Shown here piece after piece: positions 57,728 through 64,000 of a DNA stretch of 64,000 bases. Below the pieces are notes generated by a model. That model made no database searches. It was given only the letters and a program-made list of their open reading frames with translations, and was not told the DNA's origin. Location of the stretch: contig NC_053122.1 of NCBI RefSeq assembly GCF_010015445.1, positions 36,717,513 to 36,781,512 of the forward strand, given 5' to 3'. Position 1 is the stretch's first letter. Every line of letters starts with the position of its first letter. Both the position numbers and the translations under genes were made by a program. This DNA comes from Perca fluviatilis (taxonomy: Eukaryota; Chordata; Actinopteri; Perciformes; Percidae).

Positions 57728-58345
57728 CTTGATGCGCTGAATTCGGTTTGCCACAAAAACATGGAATCTTTGTTGTTGACGTACCCAAGGATGACCTTGG
57801 AGTCAGTCCAGAAGAATTCCTGGGCCTCTGCTATATGCAACTCCTTTCTGAGCAGATCACTTGTACGCACAGCAAAAACAGCTGCTGAAAGCTCAAGTCT
57901 TGGGACTGTTGTGACCTTTGTCGGAGCCACTCTGGCTTTGCCCATCACCAAAGCACAGTGAGTTTGTCCTGATGCCCCGATCACTCTCTGGTAGCTGCAC
58001 TCTCCATATCCTGTGATGCTAGCATCCGAGAAGTGATGGAGTTCATATTTCCGGTCTTCTGGAAAACTTGCTGGAAGGTAACATCTGTCTATCTTGAGAT
58101 CACCTAGCTTCTCTAGGTCCAAGAGCCAGGATTCCCATTGTGGTCGAAGATCATCTGATAGTGGTTCATCCCATCCGACCTTGTCCCGGCACATTTGCTG
58201 AAGCATTTGCTTTCCGACTAGAACGAACGGTGCTACAAAGCCAAGAGGGTCATAGACAGATGCAACTGTCGATAACACTCCTCTTCTAGAGAACGGTTGT
58301 TCACTCACCACTATTCTGAATCTGAACTGATCTGAGGCAATGCAC
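57728..58345 (-). pseudogene. BEL/Pao pol, Pao-type A17/RNase H region
   Basis: The minus-strand frame starts at the insertion boundary with NWCIASDQFRF. It contains the Pao motif VLSTVASVYDPLGFVAPFVL and then RNase H-like positions: first Asp in HHFSDASITGYG, Glu in LELSAAVFA, second Asp in FFWTDSKVILGYVNN. RNase H removes the RNA strand during reverse transcription. A one-base loss in an A-run near 57765 shifts the frame just before the hAT insertion. The fragment's apparent start codon upstream belongs to the inserted element. Confidence 0.88.
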
Positions 58346-58354
58346 CAGTTAACC

Positions 58355-59690
58355 AATTGCACCTGACTGCAGTACGCAGATCGGGGTTGGGCCAAATGTG
58401 GGCGGAGCTAAACGTTTGACTCCGTGGGCGCGCCATCTGGTGGCGGACATCAGGCAGCACATTCTCAAACGTCAATGCAACACCTTTATAATATAATATA
58501 GATTATATAGATTATAATAAATAATGATATTTGAATTATAGATATATAGATTATAATAAACAATGATATTTGAATTGTAAAAGGAAAAAGAACGGGTTTG
58601 GGTTTAGGAAAAGCACGCGGGAAAGCAAACATGACTCCCGGGAAATGAGCCCTGGTCTCTGGGGAACGCCAGACAACAACTGACGGTTGTTAAGGCAGAG
58701 GCGGAGTGGCAATCGGGAAAGTCTGGACGGACTAACCTGCCGGCTGCCTGCCCGCGAACGGACGCTGGCTGCCTGCCCGCGAACGGACACTGGCTGCCGG
58801 CTGCCTGCCCGCGAACGGACGCTGGCTGCCCGCGAATGGACGCTGGCTGCCCGCGGACGGACGCTGGCTGCCGGCTGCCTGCCCGCGAACGGACGCTGGC
58901 TGCCCCCGAACGGACGCTGGCTGCCGGCTGGCTGCCCGGGAGGCGGATGCTGGCGTGAAAACGGACGCTGGCTGCCTGCCCGCGAAACGGACGCTGGCTG
59001 CCGCCGAATGGACGCTGGATGCCGGGTGGCTGCCCGCGGATGGATGCTGGCTGCCCGCAACGGCTGCTGCTGCCAGCTGCCTGCCCGCGAACGGCTGCTC
59101 GCCAGCTGCCTACAGCAACCGGCGCTGGCTGCGGCGGAGAGCCGCTGGCTGCCCGCTAACGGACGCTGCTGCCCGGCTTGGCTGCCGGCTGCCGCTAGCA
59201 GACGGACGTTAGCTGCCTGGCGCCGGCTGGCTGCCCGGAGCGGACGTTGGCTGCCCGCGGACCGGACGCTGGCTGCACACGGACACTGGCTGCGGCGGAC
59301 GGACGGCGCTGCTTGCTTGCCCGCGGATGGACGCTACCTGCCCGCCGGACGGACACTGCCGGCCGGTGGTCTACATGATTTCCGGTAGATGTTTTGGTTC
59401 CACTCCGCCGCTGGGTTAAGGAAAGGATAACGGGGAAAGCAAAGCGTAGGTGAAACGGAAGCCCGCATGTCTCTGGGGACGCCAACAACGGACGGTTGGG
59501 TTAAGAAAAACAACAACGGGAAAAGATCTCCGGTCAGCTTGAAAGTCCTGTGTTTTCCCCTCACACCAATTGCCAGAGTGATAGAGAAATGGCTCTGCCA
59601 ATTGCTATTTGGCAAGTGGGCGGAGTCAAACGTTTAGCTCCACCCACATTGAGCCACTCCTCGATCTGCGTACTGCAGTCAGGGCTTACT
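58355..59690. mobile_element. 1.34-kb DNA element with long inverted ends and 10-bp target duplication
   Basis: The ends share at least 60 bp of inverted similarity (CTGACTGCAGTACGCAGATC, GTGGGCGGAGCTAAACGTTT). The host sequence CCAGTTAACC is duplicated (58345-58354, 59691-59700), and the BEL reading frame continues across once one copy is removed. A 9-10-bp duplication with long inverted ends suggests a Mutator-like element; a TTAA target (inside the duplicated word) cannot be excluded. Mostly filled by a minisatellite. Confidence 0.8.
58735..59360. repeat. GC-rich minisatellite, ~27-bp variable unit
   Basis: Units built from GCTGCCTGCCCGCGAACGGA and CGCTGGCTGCC, with many length variants. 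This is by far the most GC-rich stretch of the window. It is open on both strands without being a gene (Arg/Ala/Gly-rich or Arg/Pro/Ser-rich readings). Confidence 0.92.
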
Positions 59691-59744
59691 CCAGTTAACC
59701 CCTAGGGCTCTCTCCATTTGGTACTCACCCAAGGCTAGGTCTTG

Positions 59745-60228
59745 ATTCATTGCTGTTTGAGCACACTCTTCTTTGGGGATTGATTGATGACTTCTCTTTC
59801 AGGATAAAGGTGGTGTCACTTTGGTTATCCAGTAAGGCATGTACGAGAACTTCATGCTCTGGGTTTCTTGTTGTTGACAACCACACTGGAATAACGGTGG
59901 ACGTGTAGGTTCCATTCATGTTTTGCACCACACGGTTAGAGGTGGCTTCCTTAAAAGCTTCATTTGACTGCTTAGAATCTGTCCTTTCCTTCTCTTTGGC
60001 TTGGTTCCAACTTTCCTTTCTCTCGTCATCTTCGTGAACTTTCTTTCTATCGTCCTTGACACGGTCTTCATGCAGACAGGTTGGGTGCTTCTTTTTACAT
60101 GCGTCGCAGACACTCCTCCTTTCACAGTTCTTAGAACGGTGTCCTGTCTTCAAGCATCCAAAACACAGTCCTTTAGTTTGCACAAACTTGACCTTTCGGA
60201 GCTTGACTTTTCTTTGAACTTTCGACAT
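59745..60228 (-). pseudogene. BEL Gag zinc knuckles and protease
   Basis: The minus-strand frame contains CFGCLKTGHRSKNC (a CCHC zinc knuckle) followed by CDACKKKHPTCLH (a second Cys/His cluster), a charged linker, and the aspartic-protease-like site ALLDNQSDTTFI. In related elements the residue after Asp is usually Ser or Thr, so Asn here may be inactivating. The frame ends near 59745, only about 45 bp before the boundary of the next insertion. There is no room for a reverse transcriptase before the region that normally follows it. Confidence 0.85.
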
Positions 60229-61214
60229 GTTTGAATGCCATGGTGCAACTTCTCACAAAAGACACATGTTTTAGGGTCTGGGTTTTCCTCTGAGCTGCTT
60301 GCCAACACATTTGCACCAACATTTCGAGGCTTTGGTGTCTTAACCTTTTCACTATCACCAGACTTCAGAGCATGAAGAGATGTCACAGGGTTGCACGCTA
60401 TCTTGGCTTCTCTTGCAACAAACTGAACAAATTTGCTGAAGCTTGGAAAGTCATGTGTCGATTCCTCAACCGCAAGGACCTTTCTGTTCCATCTGGCTTT
60501 TAACCAATCAGGAAGCTTGTTGAGCATTCTTTGGTTTTCACCACAGTCATTTAAGACTGCGAGACTCTTGATCTGAGACATTGCTGCTTCACAGCTTCAT
60601 AGAAAATCTGCGAATTCTCTTAGTTCAATGCTGTCCTTGGGTCCTATTTTTGGCCATGAAGTTATCTTATCCCTGAAGGCCTTGGCAATCACAAAGGGGC
60701 TTCCGTACCTTTCTTCCAGGATGTCCAATGCTGAATAGTAGGCTGCATCCGTGCCTAGCAGGAAGTAACCTTCAATAGCTTTCTTTGCAGGTCCTCCAAC
60801 ATACTTGTGGAGGTCGTAGACCTTCTCATTCACTGGAATATTCATCCTGCCGATCAATGTCTCAAAGGACATTTTCCAGTCTTTATACCTTAGTGGGTCT
60901 CCATTGAAAACAGAAGGCTCTGGTATTGGGAGATGGCTTGCAGTGATCGACTCCGTTATTGCTTTGGCAAGTGCTGTAGTGCCATCTTCTTGATGAGCAA
61001 GGACAACAGGTTGCACACTTTCAATAGTCTCTGTCACCACAGCAGGTTGTGCATGTGTGGTGTTTTGTGGTGTTGCCACATGATGCACAGAAAGACTTCT
61101 TTGGGTAGCTTTAGCTTCGGTTTTCACATGCTTACTGCTATGGAGCAACTCTGATATCTCTCTCGTCCGAACCCAGTTCCTGTTCGTAGACCTGTAGACG
61201 TGCCTTTGCAGCAC
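60150..61214 (-). pseudogene. BEL Gag, main part
   Basis: Two blocks (61214-60597 and 60581-60150) are in the same frame, separated by one in-frame TGA near 60598. The first contains the Gag core (PIPEPSVFNGDPLRYKDWK and ILEERYGSPFVIAKAFRDKI), as in the DUF1759-type Gag of BEL elements; it would form the particle. The second continues to the zinc-knuckle region, with a frameshift near 60200. Confidence 0.88.
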
Positions 61215-61241
61215 TCATTTTCTTAAGTGTCTCTAAGCGCT

Positions 61242-61481
61242 CTAACTGCCTGCGCTTCTCTTCCAATGCATTTTTTCTTGCAGCATTTTCTTCTTCTTGC
61301 AGTGCAAGCCTCTTTCTGTTCTCAACTTCAAGGTTCCCAAGCTCTTGTTCCTTCTTCTTAGACTTTCCTCTACAGCAGCTTGGGTTTCTACAGCTACCTC
61401 AGTCTCTTTTGATGGGTTTGCAAATGCATCTATATCAAGGTCTTTAAACTGCGTGCACCTGCTGTTCCCACCTGTTTCCAT
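61242..61481 (-). pseudogene. BEL Gag, N-terminal part
   Basis: Starts METGGNSRC at 61481 and continues as an acidic then Lys/Glu/Arg-rich coiled-coil-like segment. The coiled-coil reading continues past 61270 in a different frame, so at least one frameshift lies between this block and the next. The upstream 61482-62201 is untranslated leader without a recognisable gene. Confidence 0.7.
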
Positions 61482-62201
61482 TGTTTGTTTGTGTCTTCAT
61501 TTCTCTTACTTGTCTCCATACCATGCTCCTTCACATATTTTTTTGAACTGGCCCTTTAACAGCCTTTTGTTTAATAGCTCAAACTTAAAATGAGCTAAAT
61601 TAAGTAAGTGACAAACCTAGCTTAATGTTACCAGTTAGCTTTTGTTTACATTGCAATAATGTACCTGTAATATACCTTACTTTACCTTTAGATTTAACCA
61701 AGTATTTTACAGTGTACTCTGCTAGAAACACTTTCCACAATGCAAGTTAACTTATTTCACTTAAAACAGAATAAACACTTCTCTTTAACACCAAATCATA
61801 CCAAAAAATTGGAAATATTATGATGGTCCCTTTAAATGAGTATTTACCCTTCAAATAGCTTAGCAATAAATAACTTGGTGAATTGAGCAATCACTTCAAC
61901 ATGTAAACACGTACATCACAAATTAACATTGAACTTTAGCACTATAGAGCCCCTTTAAGCAGTTGAAGGCTATCCACTTCTTAATATTTAACTTGTTTTA
62001 AATATTCAACTTCTTGTAGGTTTAACCATGCAATGCTCCCGGGTTCTGCTTGCTTCTTAATATGTTAACAGTGTATGCACAGTCTTAGCTTTTGATGCTC
62101 GAATTCAATGTAAACGTGCTTGCAGCTCCGTCGACGGACGGAAGGCGCGGATCATCATCTTTCCACGACTGCACCTCGTGTCGAGCAGGCTGAGTTCTCA
62201 C

Positions 62202-62816
62202 TGTAGCTCCCTCCAGTTAACAGACATGGACACAAGGCGTTCTTGTCTATGGGCATTTATTAGTTGAATCATGTCATCGTCGATGCCATCAAACATGACG
62301 TGAGAACTAAATAAAAAATAGAAATCACATAAGTTACAGAAATAAGAATATTCTCACAGAGAATAGCACATGAATAATAAACCACAACGTTAGATTGACT
62401 GTTAATAAAACGCCACACAGTTATGCTTTTACATTGATAATTACACATTAAAAGAACTATGCATACCTCATTGGTTAACTCCAGGGGAGTGAAGAAACAG
62501 CTTACAAGGCAACTTCTCTCCCGTGTGTCTCTCGGTGAACTTACAAATACAATGACATTACCAATTAACTTAACGAGCCGCAGTTGGATCGGCATGTGCT
62601 GCATGCGCCGATGCTGGTGTACCGCCAATAAACGTCTGAACCAACCGAACCTCAGAACAATAGTTCCGCTATATAAGCCTACATAAACAGGTCAGCTTGT
62701 ACACATATTTCAAAGTAAAAGAAATGCAGAGAAATATATATATTTGTTTATTAATCAAATTAAAACTATTCCTTTATGAGACTTAAATTATGCAACTGTC
62801 TCTGCTGGCAGCTACA
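62202..62816 (-). repeat. BEL 5' LTR (615 bp, complete)
   Basis: TGTAGC...GCTACA ends; matches 51931-52412 apart from the extra 62549-62697 segment. In the direction of the element this is the upstream LTR and so the potential promoter. Confidence 0.92.
62670..62677 (-). promoter_or_regulatory. TATA-like box of the BEL 5' LTR
   Basis: The minus strand reads TTATATAG inside the LTR segment that the other LTR has lost. The position, about 140 bp from the upstream LTR edge, suits a core promoter. Not tested by anything else in the sequence. Confidence 0.4.
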
Positions 62817-62946
62817 GTGATATATAAGTATACAGAGGTATAACTAATGACTGTCAATAACACTTACTTACAGTAGCTATAATGTATACATTAGTATTGA
62901 TCTGTGGAGGTTTTTGAGTGCCCCACAAGCTGAATGCTAAACTTAA

Positions 62947-63580
62947 AGGTCCCATGACATGGTGCTCTTTGGATACTTTTATATAGGCCTTAGTGGTCCC
63001 CTAATACTGTATCTGAAGTTTCTTTTATATAGACCTTAGTGGTCCCCTAATACTGTATCTGAGTCTCTTTTATATAGGCCTTAGTGGTGCCCTAGTACTG
63101 TATCTGAAGTCTCTTTTATATAGACCTTAGTGGTCCCCTAATACTGTATCTGAAGTCTCTTTTATATAGACCTTAGTGGTCCCCTAATACTGTATCTGTA
63201 GTCTCTTTTATATAGGCCTTAGTGGTCTCCTAATACTGTATCTGAAGTCTCTTTTATATAGACCTTAGTGGTCCCCTAATACTGTATCTGAAGTCTCTTT
63301 CCCGAAATTCAGCCTTGGTGCAGAATTCCAGCCACTAGAGCCAGTCCCACAATGAGCTTTCCTTAGGATGTACCATTTCTGTGTCTGTAGCTATTGAGGA
63401 GGAGAGAGGGGGGGCAAAGTGGAGTGGGGGCAAAGTGGAGGTGGGGGTGTGGCCTTGACCAACTGTCACTTTGCTCGTTTGAAAGCCATGATGTCTCTCT
63501 CTCATGGGCGGTCCAAATTCTCTGGGCGGGCAAAGCAGAGAAAGGGGAGGTAACCTTTCCCCTTATGACCTCATAAGAAG
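62947..63580. mobile_element. 46-bp-satellite element, copy 2 (3' truncated)
   Basis: Starts AGGTCCCATGACATGGTG after TTAA (62943-62946). It then has about seven 46-bp units (62985-63300) and the same unique sequence as copy 1 (CCCGAAATTCAGCCTTGGTG) up to ACCTCATAAG near 63573, where it passes abruptly into LINE sequence. Near 63396-63470 it has a G-rich insert (GGGGGCAAAGTGGAG) not present in copy 1. Confidence 0.88.
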
Positions 63581-63582
63581 GA

Positions 63583-64000
63583 ACTTATGAAGGAAAGAGA
63601 TCAATTATTGAAACAATCTTTAAAATCAGGTCTCACAACAGGCCGACAAAAATGTACCTCATTAAGAAACAAAGTAATAAAAAGGCTAAAACAAGCTAAA
63701 GCCAAGTTTTTCATTGATACTATTGTAGAGGCAAGAGGAAATGGGAAGAAGATATGGCAAACCATCAACAAGCGGATTGGCAGAAAACAAAATCATAATA
63801 ATAAAGAACTAGAGTTGAAAATAAACACTAAACTAGTCACAGATCCAACCATCATATCTACAGAACACCTTCTTTTTAGACTCTGTTCATGAAATAACCC
63901 AACTTTTAAATTCACCTAGCTACTCTATTTGCACCATTAATTATGCACAGACGATTCTTCACCTACAACAAATAACTGAGAGGACAGGAGCTTGATATTG
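63583..64000 (+). mobile_element. LINE retrotransposon fragment (5' part of the RT region), runs off the window
   Basis: The plus-strand frame LRNKVIKRLKQAKAKFFIDT is followed by GNGKKIWQTINKRIGRK and ELKINTKLVTDPTII. This is the conserved linker between endonuclease and reverse transcriptase in many fish LINEs. A frame change near 63875 (poly-T) puts the next piece (DSVHEITQLLN) in another frame. The rest lies beyond 64000. Confidence 0.75.

Larger units (their letters stand above)
51931..62816 (-). mobile_element. BEL/Pao LTR retrotransposon, defective, with nested insertions
   Basis: Two LTRs start TGTAGC and end GCTACA. The element is flanked by the perfect 5-bp duplication GTGAT (51926-51930 and 62817-62821). 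Genes read right to left: Gag (61.5-60.15 kb), zinc knuckle and protease (60.2-59.75), Pao-type RNase H/A17 region (58.35-57.73 and 54.24-53.7), integrase (53.7-52.6). The protease region is followed almost directly by the region downstream of reverse transcriptase, so the polymerase core seems to be deleted. Two insertions (54244-57719 and 58355-59690) account for about 4.8 kb of the 10.9 kb. Confidence 0.93.

Noticed and set aside
58551..59388. Long GC-rich frames on both strands (up to 233 codons)
   Set aside because: They are readings of the ~27-bp minisatellite; the amino-acid composition follows the repeat and the opposite strand is equally open.
1..64000. CRISPR array, bacterial operons or phage modules
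   Set aside because: None is present. Repeat spacing, introns and element types are those of a vertebrate genome; the tandem arrays have no unique spacers of CRISPR size.

Overview
The window looks like a piece of a teleost fish nuclear genome, probably a percomorph. The reasons are AT-rich intronic or intergenic DNA, many (CA)n/(TATC)n microsatellites, tRNA-derived fish SINEs, several hAT, Harbinger and TTAA-flanked DNA elements, a BEL/Pao LTR retrotransposon, and fragments of fish-expanded gene families (GIMAP, KMT5A-like SET). There is no operon structure, and almost every long open frame is noise or transposon debris.

Layout. 0-3.4 kb: non-coding, with two long CA/GT microsatellites and a decayed exon-like fragment at 2.6-2.8 kb. 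3.4-15.4 kb: a tandem array of a unit of about 1.84 kb. Each complete unit carries a nearly 1 kb inverted repeat (arms about 400 bp, spacer about 170 bp) built from a recurrent hairpin module of about 65 bp; I do not recognise it as a named family. 15.9-17.2 kb: a short hAT copy keeping one transposase exon (TTF/ZMYM1-type zinc finger). 17.9-19.0 kb: a KMT5A-like SET-domain exon on the minus strand and a possible upstream exon. 20.3-21.9 kb: a hAT copy with perfect 8-bp target duplication inside an older repeat. 22.1-22.5 kb: a small inverted-repeat element.

25.15-28.36 kb holds the only convincing host protein-coding gene: two plus-strand exons that join in phase to give a GIMAP-type protein with two AIG1 GTPase domains and a Cys-rich tail. 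Its intron holds decayed repeats and a tRNA-like segment. 28.4-33.1 kb: decayed DNA elements, a solo-LTR-like block and SINE pieces. 33.6-35.3 kb: the 3' part of a minus-strand LINE, interrupted by a TTAA-flanked element and a small foldback element. 36.7-42.2 kb: an old local duplication, one copy of which is enlarged by two head-to-head PIF/Harbinger copies and a small hAT; the other copy shows the empty site. 43-51.9 kb: SINEs, microsatellites, two TTAA-flanked non-autonomous elements (one with a 46-bp satellite that itself took a hAT insertion) and no recognised gene.

51.93-62.82 kb: a minus-strand BEL/Pao element with 5-bp target duplication and two LTRs. It is defective (frameshifts, apparently no reverse-transcriptase core, a 3' LTR shortened by about 133 bp) and split by a 3.5-kb hAT, which contains a further long-inverted-repeat element, and by a separate 1.3-kb element with a GC-rich minisatellite. 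62.95 kb to the end: a second copy of the 46-bp-satellite element, cut off by a plus-strand LINE fragment that runs out of the window.

All calls come from reading the sequence. Family names rest on motifs, terminal repeats and target duplications, not on a database search.
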